NCBI GenBank assembly: GCA_016193385.1
Contig: JACPSF010000002.1
Location: forward strand, 1 to 16,707
Length of the DNA stretch: 16,707 nucleotides
From: Deltaproteobacteria bacterium
GTDB lineage: Bacteria > Desulfobacterota_B > Binatia > UBA9968
Direction of reading: 5' to 3'
Shown in pieces: positions 1 through 7,674 of the stretch (positions are counted from its first letter, which is position 1; each line of letters starts with the position of its first letter). A program made the translations under genes and the position numbers. The notes under the pieces were generated by a model. The model worked only from the letters and a program-made list of their open reading frames with translations. It searched no databases and was not told the origin of the DNA.

Positions 1-1
1 T

Positions 2-2089
2 ATGGTCTCCCCCATGAGTGATCGAGTGGCTCAAATCCGAGACGCAGACCACCTCAGCACTCAATACCGGACTCTTCTGGAGGTGGCGGAGTCGATCGCC
101 TCGTACCGAGAAATGACCGAACTGTTCCAGGATCTTACTCCGCGACTTCATCGGGTGGTTCAGTTCGACTTTGTTAATCTAATTCTGCATGATCCGGCGC
201 AGAATGTCATGCGGTCAAATGTTCTGGAATGTCCGGACCCCGGTTACAATTGCCCTTCACAGGAATGCCCCATGGAAACGCTGGCGGGCCGGGTGTGGCA
301 AACCCAAGAGCCGTGGGTCGTCTCTCATCTTGCAGGCGACACTCGGTTCCCCGAACTGTGCAATTGGCTCTATGATCGAGGTATGCGCTCGCTCTGTGTC
401 GTTCCCGTTACAACCGCGTTAAGGAAACTGGGCGCTCTGGCATTCGGCAGCACGCAGGAGGCGGCTTATTCAGAGATTGATGTGGTATTTCTACAACAGA
501 TTGCTCGACAAGTGGCGGTCGCGGTGGACAACGCGCTTCATTTCGAGCAGGCCCAGTCGGTTCAAAAGCAGCTCAAGGAAGAACGGGACCGCTTGAGCCT
601 TCTGCTCGAGGTGAACAATGCCGTGGTCTCAGCGCTCAATCTGCACGAACTGCTCAACGCCGTGTCAGCATCACTACGGCGCTTGATGCAACACGAATAT
701 GCCAGCCTTTCCCTCTACGATGCTGAAACCCAACGGCTCTACATTCACGCGTTGGATTTTCCCGTCAGCAAGGGCCTCCTGCAGGAAGGTCTCTGGGTGC
801 CCGTAGAGGGCACTCCGACGGGACGGGCCTTAACATCAGGCCGGCCGGTTTTCGTGACTTGCAACGACATCGAGCAATTCGGTTCTGATATCGCCCGGCG
901 CATTCTCGCCGAAGGGCTCAAGTCGGCATGTTGCTTGCCCCTGATCTCTCACGGCCAACCCCTCGGCACGCTGGTGGTGGCGAGCTTACAAGAAGAGACC
1001 TTCCCTCAAAAGGACGCGGAGTTGCTTCAGCATGTCACCAATCAAATAGCGATCGCTGTGGAGAATGCCGTCGCCTTTGGCCAGGTCGTGGATAAGGCGA
1101 ACAAGCTCACCGAGGAAAAACTCTACCTTCAGGACGAAATCCGCACCGAGTACAATTTTGAGGAGATCATCGGCGGCAGTGCCGCGCTGGAACGCATCTT
1201 GCAACAGGTGCAAACGGTGGCCCCCACCGATTCCACGGTTCTCATCCATGGCGAAACCGGTACCGGTAAGGAGCTGATTGCGCGCGCCATTCACAACCTG
1301 AGCGGACGGGGTGAACGGACTCTCGTTAAAGTCAACTGTTCTGCCATTCCCACCGGTCTGCTGGAAAGCGAAATCTTCGGCCACGAGAAAGGGGCTTTCA
1401 CGGGGGCCATTGCGCAGCGGATCGGCCGCTTCGAGCTGGCCAACGGTGGGACGCTATTTCTTGACGAGGTCGGTGACATCCCCCTCGAACTCCAGCCTAA
1501 ACTCCTCCGGGTTCTCCAGGAACAGGAATTCGAGCGGTTGGGCAGCACGCGGACGATACGGGTGAATGTTCGTCTTATCGCCGCCACGAATGCCAACTTG
1601 GAGCAGATGGTTGCAGAGAAGCGATTCCGCAGCGATCTTTACTATCGATTAAACGTATTTCCCGTTTTGATGCCTCCGCTGCGCGAGCGGTCCACGGATA
1701 TTCGTTTACTGGTCCGGTATTTTGTGCAGAAGTACGCCCGCCTGATGAAGAAGGAGATTCGGACGGTTCCCGCCGAAGTCATCTCCGCTCTTACTCGGTA
1801 TCACTGGCCGGGCAATATTCGAGAATTGGAAAACTTCGTCGAGCGTGCCGTCATTCTCTCCCAAGGTCCCGGCCTCCACGTCCCGCTCGCCGAGCTGAAA
1901 CCGAGGATAGAGGTGGCATCCGACGGTGCGACCACCCTTGAAGACGCTGAGCGCGAGCACATCCTCAAGGTTCTCAAGGAGACCCACTGGATGGTCGGCG
2001 GGCCATCAGGCGCAGCCGCTCGACTCGGTATCAAACGCACAACCCTTCAAGCCCGGATGAAAAAGCTGGGTATCGCTCGTCCAAGCTAA
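2..2089 (+). CDS. Sigma-54-dependent enhancer-binding regulator, GAF-GAF-AAA+-Fis
   Basis: ATP-driven activator that opens promoter complexes of sigma-54 RNA polymerase. Two GAF sensory domains (about residues 20-180 and 200-365) are joined by a short coiled coil. The AAA+ domain (about 385-625) has Walker A GETGTGKE at 417-424, the sigma-54 contact loop GAFTGA at 464-469 and Walker B LFLDE ending at 489. The C-terminus (about 645-693) is a Fis-type helix-turn-helix. The architecture is FhlA-like, with no receiver domain, so the GAFs probably sense a small ligand or redox state. GAF1 carries an unusual run of cysteines (C77, C84, C89, then C120 and C132). The frame is open from base 2; ATGs at 2 and 14 are both possible and the true start may lie upstream of the window. 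It is the obvious candidate activator for the -24/-12 promoters found here. Family assignment is secure; ligand unknown. Confidence 0.95.
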   Translation: MVSPMSDRVAQIRDADHLSTQYRTLLEVAESIASYREMTELFQDLTPRLHRVVQFDFVNLILHDPAQNVMRSNVLECPDPGYNCPSQECPMETLAGRVWQTQEPWVVSHLAGDTRFPELCNWLYDRGMRSLCVVPVTTALRKLGALAFGSTQEAAYSEIDVVFLQQIARQVAVAVDNALHFEQAQSVQKQLKEERDRLSLLLEVNNAVVSALNLHELLNAVSASLRRLMQHEYASLSLYDAETQRLYIHALDFPVSKGLLQEGLWVPVEGTPTGRALTSGRPVFVTCNDIEQFGSDIARRILAEGLKSACCLPLISHGQPLGTLVVASLQEETFPQKDAELLQHVTNQIAIAVENAVAFGQVVDKANKLTEEKLYLQDEIRTEYNFEEIIGGSAALERILQQVQTVAPTDSTVLIHGETGTGKELIARAIHNLSGRGERTLVKVNCSAIPTGLLESEIFGHEKGAFTGAIAQRIGRFELANGGTLFLDEVGDIPLELQPKLLRVLQEQEFERLGSTRTIRVNVRLIAATNANLEQMVAEKRFRSDLYYRLNVFPVLMPPLRERSTDIRLLVRYFVQKYARLMKKEIRTVPAEVISALTRYHWPGNIRELENFVERAVILSQGPGLHVPLAELKPRIEVASDGATTLEDAEREHILKVLKETHWMVGGPSGAAARLGIKRTTLQARMKKLGIARPS

Positions 2090-2090
2090 C

Positions 2091-2125
2091 GCCGATATTT
2101 CGGCACCTGCCAATAGCTCGGCAGG
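2091..2125. promoter_or_regulatory. Two inverted repeats downstream of the regulator gene
   Basis: GCCGA-TATT-TCGGC (2091-2104) begins two bases after the regulator stop. CCTGCC-N8-GGCAGG (2106-2125) follows at once. There is no T-run after either, so they are not a classic intrinsic terminator. They could terminate weakly, or act as activator binding sites about 100 bp upstream of the -24/-12 site at 2221. The rest of 2126-2220 holds no gene that I can see, only a weak CACC-N6-GGTG repeat at 2185-2198. Confidence 0.4.
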
Positions 2126-2220
2126 CTTCCGTCGTCACATTCCTCTCTTAATTCAAAGACGCCATCCGTAACTCTCCTGATTTCCACCATTTAAGGTGCC
2201 TTGCAGACATCAATCCGGTC

Positions 2221-2236
2221 TGGCATCGCACTTGCC
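2221..2236 (+). promoter_or_regulatory. Sigma-54 (-24/-12) promoter P1
   Basis: TGGCATCGCACTTGCC fits the consensus TGGCACG-N4-TTGCW. The GG and GC pairs sit exactly 12 bases apart, and only positions 6, 7 and 16 differ. The expected transcript start is near 2247, just ahead of the ribosome-binding site AAAGGAGA (about 2250-2257) of the first operon gene. Leader length is therefore short but workable. Confidence 0.8.
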
Positions 2237-2263
2237 TTAGCAATCTTCAAAAAGGAGAGAAAA

Positions 2264-2419
2264 GTGAACCCAATCAAGATCGACACAATATTCATGTCAG
2301 CCCTGCTTCTGATGGGAACAGGCCTGTGGGCTCGGATCGCAATGCAAGGTTTCGAACTGGCGCTTGTCTCGACGGCGGTTGAATGGTTCCTGAGCAGCAT
2401 AAAGCGGGAGAGGAGGTAG
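2264..2419 (+). CDS. Small single-pass membrane protein, 51 aa
   Basis: First gene of the P1 operon. I chose the GTG at 2264 because AAAGGAGAGAAAA lies directly before it. The in-frame ATG at 2201 lies upstream of the promoter and cannot be on the same transcript. The protein has one hydrophobic stretch (about residues 8-30, with MSALLLMGTGLW) and an amphipathic, basic tail ending KRERR, which suggests a membrane anchor with a cytoplasmic C-terminus. I do not recognise a family. Three bases separate it from the next start, so the genes are probably translationally coupled. Confidence 0.6.
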   Translation: MNPIKIDTIFMSALLLMGTGLWARIAMQGFELALVSTAVEWFLSSIKRERR

Positions 2420-2422
2420 CAT

Positions 2423-2827
2423 ATGGTACGCAGGAGTAAAAATTATCTCATTGTCTTAGGACTGGCGAGTCAGCTCTTCTTTTTTGGACCAATAGCTGCT
2501 CAATCCCTGCAAGCCGGCGATACTCAGTCGACGCACGAAATGCTTCTTTCCGTTTCGGCGCCGGACCAGAGCGATCTCACTCTCGTGTCGCTTTCTCCGG
2601 TCTTCCATGAAGGGGCGATTGTGGGAGCAATCGCGCTCTATGACGACGCGAGAACCAAGAGGCCCGGCGACTATCTGGAGCTTTACAACCGTGCGGGTGA
2701 TCTCCTGGCAATCGGTTGGTTCGACCGGTTTGGAATCGAGCGGACCGCTGTAGATCGCGGGCTTTTGGAAGCGGCGGACAAACTTCAGGGAGTGTTCATT
2801 GTCCTCATCGACGGAGACTCCATATAG
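2423..2827 (+). CDS. Exported protein of unknown function, 134 aa
   Basis: Begins with a clear signal peptide: basic MVRRSK, a hydrophobic core (about residues 8-24) and an AxA-like site PIAAQS near residue 27. The mature part of about 107 residues looks like a compact beta-rich domain. It contains VGAIALYDDARTKRPGDYLE and ends LIDGDSI. A Shine-Dalgarno AGGAGG (2411-2416) overlaps the end of the previous gene. No catalytic motif or cysteine pair is visible. It lies between a membrane peptide and a STAS-like protein, so a periplasmic sensing role is possible, but this is inference. Confidence 0.7.
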   Translation: MVRRSKNYLIVLGLASQLFFFGPIAAQSLQAGDTQSTHEMLLSVSAPDQSDLTLVSLSPVFHEGAIVGAIALYDDARTKRPGDYLELYNRAGDLLAIGWFDRFGIERTAVDRGLLEAADKLQGVFIVLIDGDSI

Positions 2828-2829
2828 CT

Positions 2830-3105
2830 ATGTTGAGAATCACTACCCAAACGGACGCGACAGGCACCATTTTCGAGCTCGAAGGGAGTCTTGCGGGACC
2901 GTGGGTTCAGGAATTGGAAGGCTGCTGGCGAAAGGCCGCTGACTCCAACCGGCCTGTTAGAGTTCTGCTATGCGCGGTGACGTTTATTGACGACCAAGGA
3001 AGGGAGCTCCTGGCTCAGATGTATCGGCACGGGGCTGAGCTTGTAGCGGAAGGATGCATGAACAAAGCCGTCGTAGAACAGATCGTGCGAGGAGGACGGG
3101 CATGA
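2830..3105 (+). CDS. STAS-like domain protein, 91 aa
   Basis: A single small alpha/beta domain resembling STAS/anti-anti-sigma proteins. An N-terminal strand (TIFELEGSLAG) is followed by a helix (WVQELEGCWRKAA), a core strand (VRVLLCAVTFID) with the typical DDQGRELLAQM turn and helix, then GAELVAEG. The usual phosphorylatable Ser/Thr after the 'D' of SpoIIAA-like proteins is not obvious: the position reads DDQG, so regulation may not be by phosphorylation. Start is the ATG two bases after the preceding stop. Its stop overlaps the thioredoxin ATG (ATGA). The fold call is by pattern; its partner is unknown. Neighbouring sigma-related proteins make a partner-switch role attractive. Confidence 0.7.
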   Translation: MLRITTQTDATGTIFELEGSLAGPWVQELEGCWRKAADSNRPVRVLLCAVTFIDDQGRELLAQMYRHGAELVAEGCMNKAVVEQIVRGGRA

Positions 3106-3443
3106 GTGAGCATATTCAGGAAGTGAACGAAGGCAATTTCGAGCAGGCTGTGTTGCAGTCAAACCAGCCTGTCCTGGTGGATTTCTGGGCGGAATGGTGT
3201 GGACCGTGCCGGACGCTTGCGCCGATAGTTGAAGCGGTAGCCGAGCAGCACGCGGACGAGGTGCAGGTTGCCAAGTTGAACGTCGATGACAATCCTTCCG
3301 TCGTGCAGCGTTATCACATTCAAGGCATACCGACTTTGATTCTGTTCCAAGATGGAGAGGAAAGGGAACGGATCATTGGCGTGGTGAGCAAGGAAGAGAT
3401 CTCGCGCACGATCGACGGGCGCGTCAGTGCCACTTCAAACTAG
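3102..3443 (+). CDS. trxA: Thioredoxin, 113 aa
   Basis: Canonical thioredoxin for cytoplasmic dithiol-disulfide exchange. The active site WCGPC lies at residues 32-36 after VLVDFWAE. The cis-proline is in GIPT (P77), and IPTLILFQDGEE completes the fold. Length is normal for the family. The start overlaps the STAS-gene stop by four bases, with GGAGGACGGG as Shine-Dalgarno. The N-terminus has no export signal. Placement inside a sigma-54 operon next to STAS and sigma-related proteins suggests a dedicated redox partner rather than the housekeeping thioredoxin; that is inference. Confidence 0.95.
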   Translation: MSEHIQEVNEGNFEQAVLQSNQPVLVDFWAEWCGPCRTLAPIVEAVAEQHADEVQVAKLNVDDNPSVVQRYHIQGIPTLILFQDGEERERIIGVVSKEEISRTIDGRVSATSN

Positions 3444-3455
3444 GAGATAGGAAGC

Positions 3456-3920
3456 ATGGGGCTAGAAACTGGAAGTCCTGAATACACGCCCGGCCTCACC
3501 CTGGACGAAAAGCTCGCCTCCCTCTTTCAGCCGGACACGCTTGTGTCCGCTCAGTATTTTCAGAACCTTCGCAGAAGCACCGTCTTGGAGCCAGAGAAAA
3601 GGCTCATGCTGGCAGTCCTGGAGGATGCCATTCAGTGTTTTCAGGACAACGTTTCGGCACGAAGTGGGAGAGGGAAAAGGCTTTTCGAGGAGGGGGAGGA
3701 GTGGATCCTGGAAGAGGACATCGATTGGATTTTTTCCTTTGAGAGCATCTGTGAGGTTCTGGGGTTTAACCCCGAATACGTGCGTCAGGGATTGCTGCGC
3801 TGGAAAGAAAGGAAACTAGCAAAACATGCTCATGCTAAGGCTTGGGAAACTAGAAGATGGTTGGGTAAGTTATGGCAGGCAATAAGGCGTACAGAAGATC
3901 ACGAAAGGAGCTCGCTATGA
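3456..3920 (+). CDS. Free-standing HTH-like protein sharing the N-terminal domain of the sigma factor at 8720-10044
   Basis: Unknown 154-residue protein. Residues 44-121 align without gaps to residues 48-125 of the sigma-70-type protein in this window; I count 46 identities in 78 positions. The segment has a helix LMLAVLEDAI, a FEEGEEWILEE helix and a likely helix-turn-helix FSFESICEVLGFNPEYVRQG ending LLRWKERK (about 93-120). Strong helix-turn-helix character and a basic C-terminus suggest DNA or RNA-polymerase binding. Start ATG is preceded by AGGAGATAGGAAG. Its stop overlaps the next start (ATGA). It might compete with, or assist, the sigma factor; this is inference. No catalytic residues seen. 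Confidence 0.85.
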   Translation: MGLETGSPEYTPGLTLDEKLASLFQPDTLVSAQYFQNLRRSTVLEPEKRLMLAVLEDAIQCFQDNVSARSGRGKRLFEEGEEWILEEDIDWIFSFESICEVLGFNPEYVRQGLLRWKERKLAKHAHAKAWETRRWLGKLWQAIRRTEDHERSSL

Positions 3921-4084
3921 GTTTTTCGGTTGTGCCATTGCTATTCGTTGAAGAAGAGCTTCCTGCTGAGGCACGACGGGCTTTGATTGAAAACCGCTTG
4001 CAGGATGCGGCGGTGCTTCTCATGCAGGAGTACGGACTGAGCTGCATTGAAGCCAGCCATCTCCTGGACGTCTCCGCGTGCTAA
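3917..4084 (+). CDS. Small acidic helical protein, 55 aa
   Basis: Last gene of the tight P1 operon. The start ATG overlaps the previous stop by four bases, with AAAGGAG upstream. After a short hydrophobic N-terminus, residues about 12-52 form two or three helices (EEELPAEARRALIENRLQDA then AVLLMQEYGLSCIEASHLLD). The pattern resembles the small helical modules of ribosomal L7/L12 C-terminal or UBA-type domains (gr..dAa.lL...yGLs..EA..l). I would not assign a function. Translational coupling suggests that it acts with the HTH-like protein. Confidence 0.65.
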   Translation: MSFSVVPLLFVEEELPAEARRALIENRLQDAAVLLMQEYGLSCIEASHLLDVSAC

Positions 4085-4121
4085 GAAGGCACACCTGCCT
4101 GGAGACCAAGGAGGACTCTCC

Positions 4122-4802
4122 ATGGACATAATGAAAGCAGTACGGACGCGCGCCGCAATACCGTCTCAATTCGACAGCCCGCTGCGCATGACGTTGATCG
4201 TCACCGTTGTGCTTGCCATTTGGCTCGCGCTGGTTTTTTTCCTCGGCGCGGGCGGAGCATTTGTCCGGCCGCCTGGGACGCTGCCACTTCCGATCCTCAT
4301 CGGCGTTACGACACCTATCATCGCCTCTCTCGCCGTGTTTTGGGCGGTAGGTGCCTTTCGTGAATTCGTTTTGGCCGTTGACCTTCGCCTCGCGACGGGA
4401 ATCCAGGCCTGGAGATTCGCCGGGCTGGGGTTTCTGGCTCTCTATGAGCATGGTGTGCTGCCCGGCCTCTTCGCCTGGCCCGCCGGTCTTGGCGATATTG
4501 CGATCGGAGTCACCGCGCCTTGGGTGATACTTTCCCTCATTCGCCGGCCCGGCTTTGCCGCCAGCAAACCATTCGTAGTCTGGAATCTGCTCGGCATCCT
4601 TGACCTTGTCGTGGCCGTGAGCACCGGCGCCCTCAGCTCCGCCCTCGCCTTGAGGGAGATAACCACCGCCCCGATGGCTCAGTTGCCGCTCGTGCTTATC
4701 CCGGGTTACCTCGTGCCGTTGTTTATCATGCTACACCTGGCCGCGCTCTTTCAGGCGCGACGGCTGGCAATGTCCGAGCAATCGGGCCTAACCAAGCTGT
4801 GA
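4122..4802 (+). CDS. Polytopic inner-membrane protein, 226 aa, unknown
   Basis: Start chosen at the ATG after AAGGAGGACTCTCC rather than the in-frame 4047 ATG, which lies inside the preceding gene. Hydropathy by eye gives about six membrane segments: near residues 23-45, 55-77, 99-119, 121-141, 150-172 and 186-210. The loops contain RPPGTLPLP and RRPGFAASKP. No transporter signature or catalytic motif is recognised. It lies 37 bases after the P1 operon and could be read through from it. Its own Shine-Dalgarno and the gap leave open that it belongs to the accessory cassette that follows. Confidence 0.75.
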   Translation: MDIMKAVRTRAAIPSQFDSPLRMTLIVTVVLAIWLALVFFLGAGGAFVRPPGTLPLPILIGVTTPIIASLAVFWAVGAFREFVLAVDLRLATGIQAWRFAGLGFLALYEHGVLPGLFAWPAGLGDIAIGVTAPWVILSLIRRPGFAASKPFVVWNLLGILDLVVAVSTGALSSALALREITTAPMAQLPLVLIPGYLVPLFIMLHLAALFQARRLAMSEQSGLTKL

Positions 4803-4832
4803 CGTCCAAAAGAAAGAAGCTTATGTCTTATA

Positions 4833-4970
4833 GGCATCCCTGCTGGAGGCCTCGATGATCCCTCGTGGCACAAGCCCTTGGCCGATATTTTTACTTCAAG
4901 CGCTCAACCGTGGGATTACATGAATCCGGATTTGCCTAAATTCTCGGAGGGGCCGAGTCCGACAAAGTAG
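4833..4970 (+). pseudogene. C-terminal remnant of a GFA-family (CENP-V/glutathione-dependent formaldehyde-activating-like) protein
   Basis: A 45-codon open stretch with no start codon reads GIPAGGLDDPSWHKPLADIF, then TSSAQPWDYMNPDLPKFSEG and PSPTK before TAG at 4968. LDDPSW.KP, the I.TSSAQPW block and the LPKF end are the usual C-terminal block of one GFA subfamily. The zinc-binding N-terminal part is absent; the sequence just upstream belongs to the membrane-protein gene. So about two thirds of the gene has been lost by deletion. The intact GFA protein at 7251 is a different subfamily and lacks this block, so this is not its displaced end. 4971-5044 holds only the leader of the next gene. 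Confidence 0.75.
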
Positions 4971-5044
4971 CCGACTGGCAAAACGTTGAACTGTATATGA
5001 AACCAACGGGTGAGTTTAATGCGACCGGAAAAGGAGAAAAGACT

Positions 5045-5703
5045 ATGGTACTCGAAATTTACTGGGTAGCGGCAGCCCGCTCTCGTGGCGCGTGATGTTG
5101 ACGCTCGAGGTAAAAGGGGTGCCCTACGAGTCGAAACTGTTGGAGTTCTCCAAAGAAGACCACAAATCGTCCGGATATCTCAGGCTGAACCCGCGCGGGA
5201 AGGTGCCTACCTTAAAGGATGGAGACTTCGTGCTCTACGAGTCACTCGCTATCATGGCCTATCTGGATCGAAAATATCCGGACCCGCCGATCTTCGGCAG
5301 AACTCCGCAGGAGACCGGGCAGATATGGCGGTCGATCTCGGAAACGGAGTCTTACCTGGGTCTTCCCGGCAACAAACTGGTTACATCGATCTTTTTCGGC
5401 AAGGGGCTGGAAAAAACCGATGAAATTCAGGCGGCCGCGGCAGCGATACGCGAGGAACTGAGTCGCATGGAGATGGCTCTTGCCCATTCCCACTGGCTTG
5501 TCGGATCGCAAGTCTCAGCCGCGGACATCGCTCTATTTCCCTTGATTCAGCTCATTCTGCGGGCGGCGTCCAAAGATGCAGCGAAACCTCTAAAACTGGG
5601 CTTGCTTCCGCTGGCTCAGAGCTACCCAAACATCGCTGCTTGGGTGAAACGGGTAGAGGCACTCCCCGGCTACGAAAAGACCTACCCACCCCATTGGAAA
5701 TAG
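5045..5703 (+). pseudogene. Glutathione S-transferase, frameshifted near codon 7
   Basis: The ATG at 5045 has an AAAAGGAGAAAAG leader and reads MVLEIYW, then shifts frame. Restoring one G in the G-run at 5064-5066 gives YWGSGSPLSWRVMLTLE, the normal N-terminal thioredoxin-fold strand with the catalytic serine region. This continues through NPRGKVPTL (cis-Pro region), YESLAIMAYLD (glutathione-binding Ser) and an all-helical C-terminal domain with VSAADIALFP. Corrected length would be 219 aa, normal for the family. As printed, only a product starting at the GTG at 5092 would be made, without the first beta strand and active site. Either a sequencing error in a homopolymer or a real recent inactivation. 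Confidence 0.88.
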
Positions 5704-5813
5704 TTTTTTGGTTCACATGTCCCGAACGGCCTCGCTCATTCGTCGTGCTGGTAGAGCAAGTTGAAACGGGACCCGATAAGGTAGTCATAGGAGACGAAAG
5801 GAAGGAGTAAGGT

Positions 5814-6942
5814 ATGAGCAAGGTACGAGTACTGGTTGGCACGCGCAAGGGCGCGTTCATTCTCGCGTCGGACGCAAAGCGCGAACGGTGGGATATCAGC
5901 GGCCCCCACTTTGCGGGCTGGGAGATCTACCACTTGAAGGGATCTCCTGCTGATCCGAATCGGTTGTATGCTTCGCAGTCGAGCGGCTGGTTTGGGCAGA
6001 TCATTCAACGCTCGGATGACGGCGGCAAGGCTTGGCACCAACCCGGAACACCCCCCGGCGAACCGACCACCACCCCAGACGGCATGCCCAAGGGCGAGAG
6101 CAACAAGTTCGTTTACGACACTTCTCCTGAAACCGGCAAACCTCTCACTACGCACCAGTGGTACGACGGCACGCCGCACCCCTGGGAGTTCAAGCGGGTC
6201 TGGCATCTCGAACCGTCGCTGACCGATCCGGAAACGGTCTACGCCGGCGTCGAGGATGCCGCCCTGTTCCGCACGACCGACGGCGGGAAGACGTGGCAGG
6301 AACTTGCCGGGCTGCGCGGCCACGGAACCGGGCCCAAATGGCAACCCGGAGCCGGTGGAATGTGCCTGCACACGATCCTGCTGGATCCGAGCGACCCCGA
6401 GCGGATCTTCATCGCCATCTCCGCTGCGGGCGCGTTCCGGACCGACGACGCCGGCAAGGCGTGGCGGCCGATCAATCGTGGACTGAAGTCCGAACACATC
6501 CCGGACCCGAATGCCGAGGTCGGCCACTGCGTGCGTCATGCGGAGCGACGACGCCGGCGAGTCGTGGCGCGAGGTCAGCGGCAACCTCCCGACCGACTTC
6601 GGCTTCCCGATCGACGTGCACGCGCACGAGCCGGAGACCGTCTACGTCGTGCCGATCAAGAGCGACTCGGAGCATTTCCCGCCCGACGGCAAGCTGCGCG
6701 TCTACCGCAGCCGGAGCGGCGGCAACGAGTGGGAACCGCTCACTAAAGGCCTGCCGCAGAGCGACTGCTACGTGAACGTGTTACGCGACGCGATGGCCGT
6801 CGACGCGCTCGATAAGTGCGGCGTCTACTTCGGCACCACCGGCGGGCAGGTGTACCTATCGGCCGACGCCGGGGACAACTGGGCGCCCATCGTCCGGGAT
6901 CTTCCGTCCGTGCTGTCCGTCGAAGTCCAGACGCTGCCATGA
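5814..6942 (+). pseudogene. Asp-box (BNR) repeat beta-propeller protein, internally deleted and frameshifted
   Basis: Sialidase-like propeller of unknown substrate. Asp-box repeats are [39 protein letters not shown] and [10 protein letters not shown]. The first frame runs well from the ATG at 5814 (AAGGAAGGAG before it) to NAEVGHCV near 6530. The family then continues only in another frame from MRSDDAG at 6538 to the stop at 6942. From memory of the family, about 20 residues linking these two motifs are missing, so the lesion is probably a small deletion that is not a multiple of three, not a single-base error. The 3' half is visibly richer in GC. The stop overlaps the MoaD-like start (ATGA), a pairing that is common for this family. 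Confidence 0.8.
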
Positions 6943-7235
6943 TCCGAGTCGTGCTCCCGGCGCATCTCAGGAAGCTCGCGCGCGTCGACGGCGAGGTGAA
7001 GCTCCACGTCGAGGGTCAGGCTACGCAGCGCTCTGTTCTCGACGCGCTCGAGGCGCACTATCCGATGTTGCGCGGGACGATCCGCGACCACGTCACGCAA
7101 CAGCGTCGAGCGTTCGTGAGATTTTTCGCCTGCGGGCAGGATCTGTCCCACGAACAACCGGACGCGCCGCTGCCCGACGCGGTCGCAACGGGCGCCGAGC
7201 CTTTTATGGTCGTGGGGGCGATCGCCGGCGGCTAG
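6939..7235 (+). CDS. MoaD/ThiS-family ubiquitin-like sulfur carrier, 98 aa
   Basis: Beta-grasp protein. It starts [20 protein letters not shown], has a central helix ([18 protein letters not shown]), then [10 protein letters not shown] and a C-terminus ending IAGG. The terminal Gly-Gly is the site of adenylation and thiocarboxylation in true MoaD/ThiS proteins, so the carrier function looks preserved. The ATG overlaps the stop of the BNR protein, so the two were expressed as a pair. No MoaE, ThiF or ThiG partner is in the window, so the pathway is unknown. Confidence 0.85.
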   Translation: MIRVVLPAHLRKLARVDGEVKLHVEGQATQRSVLDALEAHYPMLRGTIRDHVTQQRRAFVRFFACGQDLSHEQPDAPLPDAVATGAEPFMVVGAIAGG

Positions 7236-7250
7236 AGTTTGGAGGTTCAC

Positions 7251-7598
7251 GTGAAGTACAAGGGAAGCTGTCACTGCGGGAAGGTTGCGTTCGAGATCGA
7301 AGGTGAACTCAATGGGGCGATGGCATGCAACTGCTCCATGTGCTCCCGCAAAGGATCTCTCCTGTGGTTTGTGCCGCGCGACCAGCTGCACGTGCTTACA
7401 TCGGAAGAAGATATCGGCACGTACACGTTCAACAAGCACATTATCAAGCACCGCTTTTGCCGGACGTGTGGCATTCACCCGTACGGAGAAGGCACCGATC
7501 CAAAGGGCAATCGGATGGCCGCGATCAACATTCGCTGCCTCGAAGGAATTGACCTGGACAGCGTTCCGTTTCAGCACTTCGACGGACGGTCGTTGTGA
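7251..7598 (+). CDS. GFA/CENP-V family zinc protein, 115 aa
   Basis: I chose GTG 7251 because GGAGG (7241-7245) sits five bases upstream; the TTG at 7239 overlaps that site. Zinc ligands typical of the GFA fold are C7-H-C9, then C26-x-C28-x2-C31, then C70-x2-C73. The C-terminus INIRCLEGIDLDSVPFQHFD is that of the short GFA subfamily, and length is normal. The founding member (Gfa) promotes S-hydroxymethylglutathione formation, but most relatives have no proven reaction. Probably a small-molecule or thiol-adduct enzyme in the surrounding detoxification cassette. Confidence 0.9.
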   Translation: MKYKGSCHCGKVAFEIEGELNGAMACNCSMCSRKGSLLWFVPRDQLHVLTSEEDIGTYTFNKHIIKHRFCRTCGIHPYGEGTDPKGNRMAAINIRCLEGIDLDSVPFQHFDGRSL

Positions 7599-7674
7599 AA
7601 TCAGGGACGCCCATTCCTTCGTTGCATCAAAAGGCCTTACCCGGCAGCTACAGTTTCCACGGAGGAAAACGATC

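Noticed and set aside
5085..5423. Plus-strand open frame of 112 codons overlapping the GST gene
   Set aside because: Wrong frame of the GST; the GST frame has conserved thioredoxin-fold and helical motifs.
5736..6584. Long minus-strand open frame (282 codons) opposite the BNR gene
   Set aside because: Antisense shadow of a GC-rich gene; no ribosome-binding site, no recognisable motif, and the plus strand has clear Asp-box repeats.
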